Positions 7,502-17,200 of a stretch of 46,865 nucleotides of DNA are shown one piece after another. The stretch spans positions 1 through 46,865 of IMG/VR virus record IMGVR_UViG_3300032297_000062; one strand, 5' to 3'. Under the pieces are notes generated by a model that ran no database searches, had not been told where the DNA came from, and worked only from the letters and a program-made list of their open reading frames with translations. Every line of letters begins with the position of its first letter. Position 1 is the stretch's first letter. The stretch is from a virus. The translations under genes and the position numbers were made by a program.

Positions 7502-10500
7502 ATGGCAGCAGGTGATACAGCAAATATTTTAAACGGGTATAGGTCTATTACCTATAACTTCACACTGGCAGCAGTTACACCTGCTAATTTAAAAAATCCT
7601 GAATCTTACAGAAATAAAAAATTACCTTTTGTAATTGCTAGGTCTGCTGGAAAAGGAGTTAATGCCTTAAAGTCGTCAGCAGTTATTCCGACACAGTCGT
7701 CTTCTAGTGAGCAAGCTGAAGACGACACCGCAAAGAAAAAAGCAGAAGTGGACGCATTCAATAAAGAAAGTCCCGGCGCTTTTGATTTGTTTATTGATAA
7801 TGTTGAATTAGATACTATTATTGCTCCTAACGAGCAAACAGGAGCTGCTCTAGGAACTAAAGTTAAATTTGAAATTTATGAACCCTTTAGCATTAACGGA
7901 TTTATTGAAGCTTTACATGTTGCCGCAAGAGCAGCAGGATGGCCTGGATATATTAATGCTTCATTCTTGTTAAAAATTGAATTTTGGGGATATGCTGATA
8001 GCGATTCTGGTCCATCTGCCACACCTCAAAAGATACCAGCAGACAAGTATGTTATCATTAAATTAACCGGCGCTGAAATTGAAGTAACCGAACAGGGTAC
8101 TCGATACAGATGTACAGGTATTCCAGTAAATGAAACTGCGTATAGTAACGCTAACAAATTAACTGCTCAACGACAGATGACAGGTAATACTGTACAAAAA
8201 GTTATTAAGGATTTGTTTGACGGCCTTAATGAAGGTGAAGCTGATAAAGCAGAAAATGCTACAGGTAAAAAACGAGATAGAGATCGTTATACTGTTTTCT
8301 TTCCTAAAGAGCCGGATGCTGGAGAAGCATTAAAATTAGATGAAAATATAATTAGTAAAATTGGTTTAGCTAAAATAAATGAAGTGCTAAAAGAAAATAC
8401 CGTTTATAAATTTCCTCCTCTAAAAGATAAGGAAACAAAACCTAATGCATCGTATAATCCTTCAGAAAATTCAATACAATTTGCGGCAGGGTCAGATATA
8501 CTTGATATCATCACAGCAGTTATTCGTGATAGTCACTACATGAAAAGTGTGTTAGAAAACTTAGATAAAGAAGCTAAGTCTGGTGACGGAATGATTGATT
8601 ATTTTCAGGTAACTGTTAATACCATTCCTCTTAAAGTAGACTCGTCAACTAATAAACAATTATATGAGTTTCAATACATTATAACACCTTATAAGGTACA
8701 TTTTAGTAAATTACCCGATCAACAATTTAATAGATTTGATCCAGCAAGACTAAAAGCATTTGTTAAAAGATCATACGATTATCTCTATGGCGGAAAGAAT
8801 ATTGATATTATAAATTTTAAATTAAATTTTAATAATTTATTTTTTCAGGCTGCAAACCCAAACATGGGCAATAAACCTACTAGCGAAAAAGTAAATGCTG
8901 CCGCACCATCGGGCGGTGTTGAAGTTACTAGATCTCCTAATGCAGCCGCAGAAGCATCGAGTCAAGATACTGAAGCAAGCCCGTCAGTAGTTATACCGGA
9001 AGCTAGCAGTCAGGCAGGTCGAGCAAGTCCAGGCAGGACTGATCCGTACTATCAAATTTCATATAACGCACACCAAGCAATTTTAGAAAGTGTTAATATG
9101 ATATCAGGAGACCTAGAGCTACTAGGAGATCCGTTCTTTTTATGTACTAGCGGAATGAGCAATTACCTTGCTAAAACTAAAGATTCTGCTACTACTGCTG
9201 ACGGTGAAGCAAACTTTACTCAAGGTCCTGTCATTGTAAAATTAAATTTTAGAAATCCAATCGACATAGATTCAGATCCTAACAGCCCAACTTACGGCCT
9301 TTTAAAATTTAAAGATTTAGCACCATTTAGCGGACTATATCAAGTACTTAAATGCCATAGTACATTTAGAGACGGAGTGTTTAAGCAAAACATTAAGCTA
9401 CTCCGTTATCAAGGGCAAATAGATGCAGGATCAAACGAGAAAGAAAAATTTTCAGAAGCTTTTAACGAGAAGCCAGATTCTGATAATAGCATAACAACTG
9501 ATACTGCAAGGCCCGATATTCAAAAATACGGAGCTAAAGCAAATGATATTAATCTACTTAATTTAATTAATAAAGGGTTACCTACAAACGGGTTACCGGG
9601 ACAGTTACTGAATATTGCAGGTACTTCAATCGCAGGAGTTAGTGGAGCACTTTCTCAAGTAAATGGTATAGTATCTCAAGGAGTTAATTTATTAAATCAA
9701 GTTGCTGGTCCTGGTGGTGCAATTAATATAGGCAGTGCTCTTCCTGCAATAAACGCTTTATCTGCAGGTCTAAGAGCAAATACTGCCGCTTTGGCAAATA
9801 TATCAAATGTTACTGGAGGACTGTCTGCCGTGGCAAATAAATTTACAGTTGGAGGCGCAACTGAAAATCTTAATAATCCTTTCTCTGGTCAACTCACTTC
9901 GCTAGCAAGTAAACTAACTTCAGAAGCTTCTAATATAGGGGTCAATCCAGGAGTGCTATCTGCAGAAAGAACAACAGCTATCACAAGAGATGCAATTGAA
10001 CGAGGATTAGATGTTAACAAAGCACTAGCAAATGCTAGTGTATATACAGGTGCACCTGTTAATCCAGAATCATTAACTGCCTTGGCTAATAATCTAGATA
10101 TAACTAAAGTTGTAGGAGCCAGTGATTCAGGGTTTATTGGACCAGCAGCAGACAAAATAGATAAACTATTTTCAACAGATCCTACAGGATTAACTGCTAA
10201 TCAAAAATCTGCTGTTATTGCAGATGCAATGTCAAAGGGAATTCCTGTAGATCAAGCATTAAGAAATGCTAGTGTATTTGGAGTTAATCTTCCAGGAGTA
10301 TCTGAAATTAATGCAACCTCGGCCATGGCTAAACTAGGATTTTCCTCAGCCCAACTAAGTGGAGTGTCTAACTTAGACAGTAAAGTGTTTAATCAAATAG
10401 AAGAAATTACAAAGTCCATTCCTAAGAATGTAAATCTTGCAGCAGTAAAAGAGCAAGGTATTATTCTTGGAGGATTAACCGCCGATACTTTACAAAACTT

Positions 10501-11491
10501 ACCAGCAACTGAACCAAGAGCAGTAGCGCCAAGAGCAGACTTACCTGATCAACCTCTAAGTCCTGCAGAAGAAAAATCATTAATGGCCGCCTTAGCCGCT
10601 AGTGTTTTAAGTCCTTCTGTTAAGAGTAAATTACCTAAAGCAGTTGTAGGTAGTCCAGCAAGCCTTGATCCGGGTATTGCCAAGCTAAACAATCTAGTTG
10701 CTTCTGGTTATAAAAAACCAAAAACTCCAGCATGGAACTCTACTCCCGGAGGCGGAGGCACAGGCGGAGGAGGAGGTGTTGAAGGAGGCGGTGGAAATGT
10801 AGTAGTCGGACCGTTTGTTGCAGGACCAGGCGGCGGCGGAAAAGTTGCTAGAGATCCTTCTTGGGATTATGCAGCTCATTCATTCTTTGAAAATCAAGCA
10901 CACGATAGACAATATTTTGCTATTGAATATGCCGGAATGGATTATCTCCCTAAAACTGGTGTAGCAGCACTGCCTAATGAAAATGCTAGACAACTAATGC
11001 GTGACTATGCAGTAAATGTATTAGGATGGCAATCTGATGCAGCTATTCCTACAGGCCCTGACGGAGAAGTAACCTTTTTAGATCCTAACTATAAACCAGC
11101 AAGAAGTTTACAAGAATATATGCTAACAAATGCAACACAAAACGGCTGGCTAGACAGCAATGGTCAAAGTACCCTACCTCCAGATTTTCAACAACAATAC
11201 GATGCTGCTCAACTAGCATCACTTAACCCACACATTCAAGCACAGTTAGAAAGGATTAACGCCGGACAACAACAAATAGTAAATCCTAATATATCGTCGG
11301 CAGCTGATATAGCGGCTGCATCTGCAGCCGCTATTGACTATGTTTCTGGCTACCCTATAGCTAGTGATCCAAACTTAATTGGCGGTCCAATACAACAGTT
11401 TACACAAACTGGTCCTGCTAGTTCGTCTTCTGGAGCAACAGGACCAGCAGAGCCAGAACCGATATATGACAATAGTTGGGGAGGTGCATAA
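7502..11491 (+). CDS. Large hub-like virion structural protein with helical repeats
   Basis: This is a 1329-residue protein. Residues about 90-460 are beta-rich (FDLFIDNVELDTIIAPN, then KFEIYEPFSINGFIEAL) and resemble large baseplate-hub or VrlC-like proteins encoded just before gp5 in marine T4-like phages. I infer a gp27-like hub role. Residues about 690-1000 are Ala/Asn/Ser-rich and helical, with two copies of a roughly 32-residue repeat near 819 and 898 (ending ALANASV and ALRNASV). A Gly-rich linker (about 1082-1116) leads to a separate C-terminal domain (about 1117-1329) beginning DPSWDYAAHSFF. It ends in TAATG with gp5. Hub assignment is by position and fold impression; no catalytic site is seen. 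Confidence 0.6.
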   Translation: MAAGDTANILNGYRSITYNFTLAAVTPANLKNPESYRNKKLPFVIARSAGKGVNALKSSAVIPTQSSSSEQAEDDTAKKKAEVDAFNKESPGAFDLFIDNVELDTIIAPNEQTGAALGTKVKFEIYEPFSINGFIEALHVAARAAGWPGYINASFLLKIEFWGYADSDSGPSATPQKIPADKYVIIKLTGAEIEVTEQGTRYRCTGIPVNETAYSNANKLTAQRQMTGNTVQKVIKDLFDGLNEGEADKAENATGKKRDRDRYTVFFPKEPDAGEALKLDENIISKIGLAKINEVLKENTVYKFPPLKDKETKPNASYNPSENSIQFAAGSDILDIITAVIRDSHYMKSVLENLDKEAKSGDGMIDYFQVTVNTIPLKVDSSTNKQLYEFQYIITPYKVHFSKLPDQQFNRFDPARLKAFVKRSYDYLYGGKNIDIINFKLNFNNLFFQAANPNMGNKPTSEKVNAAAPSGGVEVTRSPNAAAEASSQDTEASPSVVIPEASSQAGRASPGRTDPYYQISYNAHQAILESVNMISGDLELLGDPFFLCTSGMSNYLAKTKDSATTADGEANFTQGPVIVKLNFRNPIDIDSDPNSPTYGLLKFKDLAPFSGLYQVLKCHSTFRDGVFKQNIKLLRYQGQIDAGSNEKEKFSEAFNEKPDSDNSITTDTARPDIQKYGAKANDINLLNLINKGLPTNGLPGQLLNIAGTSIAGVSGALSQVNGIVSQGVNLLNQVAGPGGAINIGSALPAINALSAGLRANTAALANISNVTGGLSAVANKFTVGGATENLNNPFSGQLTSLASKLTSEASNIGVNPGVLSAERTTAITRDAIERGLDVNKALANASVYTGAPVNPESLTALANNLDITKVVGASDSGFIGPAADKIDKLFSTDPTGLTANQKSAVIADAMSKGIPVDQALRNASVFGVNLPGVSEINATSAMAKLGFSSAQLSGVSNLDSKVFNQIEEITKSIPKNVNLAAVKEQGIILGGLTADTLQNLPATEPRAVAPRADLPDQPLSPAEEKSLMAALAASVLSPSVKSKLPKAVVGSPASLDPGIAKLNNLVASGYKKPKTPAWNSTPGGGGTGGGGGVEGGGGNVVVGPFVAGPGGGGKVARDPSWDYAAHSFFENQAHDRQYFAIEYAGMDYLPKTGVAALPNENARQLMRDYAVNVLGWQSDAAIPTGPDGEVTFLDPNYKPARSLQEYMLTNATQNGWLDSNGQSTLPPDFQQQYDAAQLASLNPHIQAQLERINAGQQQIVNPNISSAADIAAASAAAIDYVSGYPIASDPNLIGGPIQQFTQTGPASSSSGATGPAEPEPIYDNSWGGA

Positions 11492-13722
11492 TGCCAGATT
11501 TATCCAGACAAGCCAAGGGCATATACGGAAAAAGTAATACAAAATTACCATCTCCCGGGCCATGGCTAGGGATTGTTACTAATCACCTTGACCCTACATA
11601 TATGGGTGCTTTAGAAGTTAGTCTAATACAAGCTGCCCAAGGCACAACGGATCTACAAAGTCAAACTTTTGTTGTTAACTATGTGTCTCCATTTGCAGGA
11701 ACTACCTCAATTGAGTTCGAAGGCACTAACTCTGCAAAATTTCAAGACTCCCAACAAAGCTACGGATTTTGGGCGGTGCCTCCAGATATTGGTGCAACTG
11801 TTATGGTTATCTTTATCGACGGAGATCCTAATTCCGGATTCTGGTTTGGTTGCGTACCTGATAGATTTCAAAATCATATGATACCAGGCATTGCTGCTAG
11901 TAAGAATGTAGCAATAGATCCTTCCCAGGAAAGGAAGTACGGCACCCGTTACTTGCCTGTCGGCGAATTCAATAAATCCACGAGAAAAGATACTAACGGT
12001 ACAGGCGGACAAAGTATACGATTAGTAAACGAATTTAACAAACCTGTACACCCATTTGCTGATAGATTATTGGCTCAGGGCTTGTTACTAGATAAAGTTC
12101 GGGGTGTTACAAGCTCTGGCGCACGACGAGAAGTTCCTAGTAGCGTATTTGGTATATCTACTCCTGGACCTTTAGATAATGGTCCTAATGGAAAAAAGAG
12201 GCAAGTGGGATACACTAATGATAAAACTGGTCCTATACCTGTAACTAGATTAGGCGGTTCTTCTTTTGTAATGGACGACGGTGACAAAGAAGGCCAAAAC
12301 GAGCTTGTTAGGATTCGCACAAGAACAGGCCATCAGATTTTAATGCATAATAGTAGTGACTTAATTTACATAGGAAACAGTAAAGGTACTGCCTGGATTG
12401 AATTAACTAGCAACGGAAAAATTGATATATATGCAGAAGACAGTGTTAGTATTCATACAGAAAATGATTTTAACTTTAAAGCAGGTAGAGATATTAATTT
12501 AGAAGCTGGTAGAGATATGAACTTTAAAGTAAACGGGTCTTACCAAATGGATGTCACTGGTGACTATACTTTACTTGTACAACAGTCTGGAATGATAACT
12601 TTTTCTGAATATTACGACCATAGTGTTGGAAAAGATCTCAAATTAACAGTTGGCGAAGACGGCCACATTGCTGCCGGCGGCAAGATGTATACTACTTCAA
12701 TAGGCGCTATGCACATTCGTACTGGTAATGCAATGCATCAAACTTCTGCAGGAACTTTTAATGTTCTTTCGGGTGACAAATATATTGAAACTGCTACAGA
12801 AATACATATGAACGGACCAGCAGCAACATCTGCTACAGCGGCAGCGGCAGCTGAAATTCCAGAAGCATTACCTTTATTCTTATTGCCTAATCGAGCTAAA
12901 GATGCAGGCTGGGAAAACGGACAGTTCTACAAAGCAGCAGACATAGAATCAATTATGAAACGGGTTCCAACTCACGAACCCTGGGACCACCACGAAAGTT
13001 TAAATCCTGGACAGTTTACTCCTTCTCAGACTGATATAGGTAAGGCTGTACCTACTAAGACAGGTTCTAAAGATCCTAATACTCCACCGACTCCAGGCAC
13101 TACACAGGATCCACCACCTAATCTTAATAGGGGAGATACACCATCTGATTGGACACAAGATGTTGAGTTCATTAAAAAAGTTAAATCAGTTGCTGCCTCG
13201 CTAGGATGTTCACATATTGACTTATTATGCTGCATGGCCTTTGAAACTGGAAGAACATTTAATCCTGCTCTACGAAACAGTATTGGCGCTACTGGATTAA
13301 TACAGTTTATTAGACCTACTGCAATTGCGTTAGGAACAACAACTGATGCCCTTGCTGCTATGAGTAGAACAGAACAAATGGATTGGGTATTAAAGTACTT
13401 TAAAGCTGGACCGGTATCAAAGATTGCAGCCCCCTCGCTTGAAGACCTATACATGCAGATTTTATGGCCTAGGGCAGTTGGTAAACCACTAGATTATATT
13501 TTATTCACTGCAGGCGAAAAAGCGTATGCACAAAATCCCTTAGATAAAGATAAGAAAGGATATGTTACTAAAGCCGATGCAGCTTCAAAAGTAAGAGATC
13601 AATTAAATTATGTTAGAACACAATTGTTAAAAGTTCCAGATTCTGGAGGAGGTGTAACTGACAGTGGCGGTAACCCAATTACAGACGGTAGTGGTAATCC
13701 AGTTAGATACGGCGGCGGGTAA
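11491..13722 (+). CDS. 5: gp5-like baseplate spike/hub with C-terminal transglycosylase-like domain
   Basis: I start at ATG 11491, which overlaps the previous stop as TAATG; a TTG at 11476 would only extend into the upstream gene. The protein has 743 residues. Residues about 20-150 form a gp5/VgrG-like OB-fold domain (PGPWLGIVTNHLDP; PPDIGATVMVIFIDGDPNSG). Residues about 311-430 are a spike beta-helix of short repeats (AGRDINLEAGRDMNFKV). Residues about 558-680 look like a soluble lytic transglycosylase: MAFETGRTFNPA with probable catalytic E585, then GATGLIQFIRPTA. T4 gp5 has a lysozyme domain between OB-fold and helix; here a cell-wall enzyme sits at the C-terminus after a Pro-rich linker. 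Role: puncture and local peptidoglycan cutting. Confidence 0.87.
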   Translation: MPDLSRQAKGIYGKSNTKLPSPGPWLGIVTNHLDPTYMGALEVSLIQAAQGTTDLQSQTFVVNYVSPFAGTTSIEFEGTNSAKFQDSQQSYGFWAVPPDIGATVMVIFIDGDPNSGFWFGCVPDRFQNHMIPGIAASKNVAIDPSQERKYGTRYLPVGEFNKSTRKDTNGTGGQSIRLVNEFNKPVHPFADRLLAQGLLLDKVRGVTSSGARREVPSSVFGISTPGPLDNGPNGKKRQVGYTNDKTGPIPVTRLGGSSFVMDDGDKEGQNELVRIRTRTGHQILMHNSSDLIYIGNSKGTAWIELTSNGKIDIYAEDSVSIHTENDFNFKAGRDINLEAGRDMNFKVNGSYQMDVTGDYTLLVQQSGMITFSEYYDHSVGKDLKLTVGEDGHIAAGGKMYTTSIGAMHIRTGNAMHQTSAGTFNVLSGDKYIETATEIHMNGPAATSATAAAAAEIPEALPLFLLPNRAKDAGWENGQFYKAADIESIMKRVPTHEPWDHHESLNPGQFTPSQTDIGKAVPTKTGSKDPNTPPTPGTTQDPPPNLNRGDTPSDWTQDVEFIKKVKSVAASLGCSHIDLLCCMAFETGRTFNPALRNSIGATGLIQFIRPTAIALGTTTDALAAMSRTEQMDWVLKYFKAGPVSKIAAPSLEDLYMQILWPRAVGKPLDYILFTAGEKAYAQNPLDKDKKGYVTKADAASKVRDQLNYVRTQLLKVPDSGGGVTDSGGNPITDGSGNPVRYGGG

Positions 13723-13730
13723 ATAGTATT

Positions 13731-14165
13731 ATGGCCTATAAAAATATCGTTGTTAAATCAAATAATATCAAAGCACAGACTACAGTAAAGAGTAGCCAGT
13801 TTTACAAAGGATTCAGCACGGTTGACGAATCGTCTTTTACTACTAAGATATACGACTATGAATTAGTTAAGCAAGATCTGTTAAATCAATTTAATACACG
13901 AAAAGGCGAACGAGTAATGAATCCAACTTTTGGTACTATTATTTGGGATTTGCTGTACGAACCGCTAACGCCATCGATAAAACAACAAATTGCTGACGAT
14001 ATTGATAAGATTTTGTCTAGAGAACCTAGGGTAATTCCTACCCAAGTTAACATCATAGAACAAGATTACGGCTTTTATTTAGAGCTAACACTAACCTATT
14101 CTGGAACTGATGTCAGTGACCAGATAAGACTGGCATTTGATCGTGAAGTTGGCCTAATGGGCTAA
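13731..14165 (+). CDS. 25: gp25-like baseplate wedge subunit
   Basis: At 144 residues it is close to T4 gp25 (132). It belongs to the GPW/gp25 family, recognisable by RKGERVMNPTFGTIIWDLLYEP (residues about 57-78), then the acidic and aliphatic helix QQIADDIDKIL and a beta strand EPRVIPTQVNI. gp25 is part of the wedge core with gp6, gp7 and gp53, and helps trigger sheath contraction. The gene follows gp5 with an 8-base gap, and gp6 follows after 54 bases. Gene order 5-25-6 matches cyanophage-type T4-like structural modules. Confidence 0.93.
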   Translation: MAYKNIVVKSNNIKAQTTVKSSQFYKGFSTVDESSFTTKIYDYELVKQDLLNQFNTRKGERVMNPTFGTIIWDLLYEPLTPSIKQQIADDIDKILSREPRVIPTQVNIIEQDYGFYLELTLTYSGTDVSDQIRLAFDREVGLMG

Positions 14166-14188
14166 TAATATACCAGGTTTATGTTAGC

Positions 14189-14196
14189 TATAAATA
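14189..14196 (+). promoter_or_regulatory. Perfect late promoter TATAAATA for gp6
   Basis: TATAAATA at 14189-14196 is identical to the T4 late consensus read by gp55-containing polymerase. It lies 24 bases before the gp6 ATG, in the only gap of meaningful size in the baseplate cluster. Transcription is expected to begin about 14202, from spacing known in T4. It drives gp6, the giant gp7-position gene and probably the fibre genes. Confidence 0.75.
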
Positions 14197-14221
14197 TGCT
14201 ATAATTGGGCAATTAGCATAT
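14194..14221 (+). promoter_or_regulatory. Hairpin covering the gp6 start codon
   Basis: The arms ATATGCTA-T-AATT (14194-14206) and AATTAGCATAT (14211-14221) pair as 11 base pairs with one bulged T and loop GGGC. The right arm contains the first two bases of the gp6 ATG (14220-14222). The left arm starts inside the late promoter. Transcripts reading through from upstream would carry both arms and could hide the start; transcripts from the late promoter (start about 14202) would lose most of the left arm. T4 genes such as e and soc are known to be regulated this way. Confidence 0.6.
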
Positions 14222-17200
14222 GATTCCATCGACAAATAATAAACTTCTTGTTGCAGAAGACTGGAAAAAGATATACCAGTCTTTTAATAATTCAGATTTT
14301 AAATCGTACGACTTTGAAACACTTCGTCGTACTATGATCACATACCTTCGTGAAAATTACCCCGAAGATTTTAACGACTACATTGATTCTAGCGAGTATG
14401 TTGCGTTAATCGACCTTATTGCCTACCTGGGACAAAATCTAAGTTTCCGTGTCGATTTAAATGCCCGAGAAAATTTTCTAGAAACAGCACAACGCCGAGA
14501 AAGTATTTTAAGACTTGCCCAGCTAATAAATTACAATCCAAAAAGAAATACTCCTGCTAACGGATTTTTAAAAATTACCAGCATTAGCACCACAGAGAAT
14601 ATTACAGACGCTAATGGTGTTAATCTATCAAACACTCCTATTGCTTGGAATGACCCAAGCAATAATAATTGGTATCAACAATTTTTAACTGTAATTAACA
14701 ATGCCATGCCAGCTGATGTTACTTTTGGAAAACCATACGATAGAAAATCTATCAGCGGTATTCCAACTGAACAATATAAAATTAATTCAGCTATAACAGA
14801 TGTACCGTTGTTTACATTTTCAAAATCCGTCAGCGGCATAGCTATGGAATTTGAAATTGTTAGCAGTACATTTGCTGAATCGAGTTATATAAAAGAATCT
14901 ACTCCTTTGCCAGGTTCTAATTTTAGTTTTATATTTAGAAATGATTCTAGAGGAAGTGCTAGTGCAAATACTGGATTTTTTGTACATTTCCGTCAAGGTA
15001 CTTTAGGAGTTAGTTCGTTTAGTGTAGATACTCCAGTTGCTAACGAAGTAGTAGGCATCGACATTGCAAATATCAATGACACTGATGTATGGTTATGGCA
15101 ACTTGACGGTAATGGAAATTATGGCACAGAGTGGACTAAAGTTTCAAACATTACTGGAAACAACATCATTTATAACAGTTTAGATATTTCTAAAAGGAAC
15201 ATCTATGCAGTAACATCTCGAGATCAAGATCAAATTGACTTAGCATTTGCCGACGGCGCCTTTGGAAACCTACCTAAAGGTAATTTTAAATTATTCTATA
15301 GACAAAGTAACGGTTTACAGTATTCCATTAAACCTGATCAGATGAATGGTATTCAAATTCAGATACCTTATTTTAATAAGAGTGGTCAACGAAACACTAT
15401 CACTTTTACTTTAAGTTTGCAATATACAGTAAACAATTCTTCTGCTCCTGAGACTAATGACACTATTAAATTAAAAGCTCCTCAAGCATATTATACACAA
15501 AACCGTATGATTACTGCTGAAGACTATAATATTGCTCCGTTAACGGCTGGTACCGATATTCTTAAAGTTAAAAGCGTTAATAGAATTAGCAGCGGCATTA
15601 GTAAGTATTTTGAGCTTAGTGATGTAAGCGGAAAGTATTCTACAACAAATATATACGGTAATGACGGTGCTCTGTACAAAGATGTAAAACAATCAACAAT
15701 TGAGTTTAGTTTCAATAATAGGAACGACATATATTCTGTGATTCAAAATCAAATAATTCCAATTGTTGAATCTGATATGCTGAGAGATTTTTACTTTGAT
15801 AACTATCCAAGACCAGATTTGCAATCTCAAAGTGCATTGTGGCAACAATTAACTAGCACTACAAATCAATCTACTGGTTATTTTAAAGATAGAATTTTAG
15901 GAACTCCTTTGCAAACAGGATTTTTTAGTGGTAATAATCTATCGTATGTTGACACAGGTGCGTTAGTAAAATATCTTCCTGGCGATGGATATGTGTTTGC
16001 TAAGAACGGAAAACGAATTCCTGTAGCTAATGCTGACTCTACTACTTCAAAATATATGTGGAGTAAGATTGCATTAGTTATAGGTGACGGCGCAAATGCC
16101 GGAGCCGGCGCTTTAGCAAACGGAACCGGTCCTATTGTAACTACAGGATATGTTCCAACTGATGCAGTAGCTAACTCTGTTATTCCTAATTTTAGTACAG
16201 TTTTTAGTTATTCTTTACAAAACGAAATTATTAACTTGTGCCTAGCTACAAGAAACTTTGGTATTGCTTTTTCTGCAGACACTCGTTCTTGGTATATTAT
16301 TAACGATACTAATCTAAACACAGCAGATCCTTTTACACTAGTGTACCAAAAAGATGTATCTAATTCTAATAGAGATACAGGCTGGATGTTTGCATTTTTA
16401 TGGAACGGTACTGGGTATGAAGTAGTGTATAGGACTTCTGATTACATATTTGAAAGTAAAGCTGAGACTGCGTTCTTCTATGATGGAACTGATAAGAATT
16501 ATGATTTTGTTACAAATACAGTAGTTAAAGATAAAATTTCTGTTCTAGGAATAAACACAGTTTCTACATCTTCTTTTTATAGTTTAGGAAAAGATTATCA
16601 CTGGCAAGTCAATGGAAATATTGTCGAAGCAGATGGATACATCGAACCTAAAAAAGTTAAAGTATCATTTTTTGATGCACAAGATGACGGACAAATTGAT
16701 AATCCTGACAGTTTTGAAGAAATTGTAATTTCTAATTCTACTAGTTCATATACAACTTATAAAGATAAGTTTGTATATTTTAAAACTAGTGCAGATGAAT
16801 TAACTTATAGTCTAGTCGATTCATCTAATTTCTTAGCATATCCAATTCCTGATAATATTCCTTCAGAGATGAAAATAGAAGGCCAACTTTATTATTTTTA
16901 TGATTACGGTCTTGACTATGTTGCTAGTTATTCTACAGCTACTTCAACGCCTTTTACATTAGAGCCTAGTTACTATGCTAAACCTGGAAGGCATTCTCTT
17001 AAATTCCATTATGTACATAATAGCGGAGATAGTAAACGATTAGATCCTAGCAAAACTAATTTAATTGATGTTTTTATTTTATCAGCATCGTATGATACTT
17101 CTTTTAGAGCGTGGTTATCTTCTGGAACTGGCACAGCTCCTCTACCTCCTACTAGTTCTAGTCTTGAAACTAATTATAGTTCAGCATTGGAGCCAATAAA

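Noticed and set aside
11476-11490. Longer gp5 start at TTG 11476
   Set aside because: It extends into the upstream gene and lacks a ribosome site; the TAATG arrangement at 11491 matches neighbouring gene pairs.
13720-13725. TAAATA just before gp25
   Set aside because: It overlaps the gp5 stop codon and lies only five bases before the ATG, leaving no room for a leader from a late promoter.
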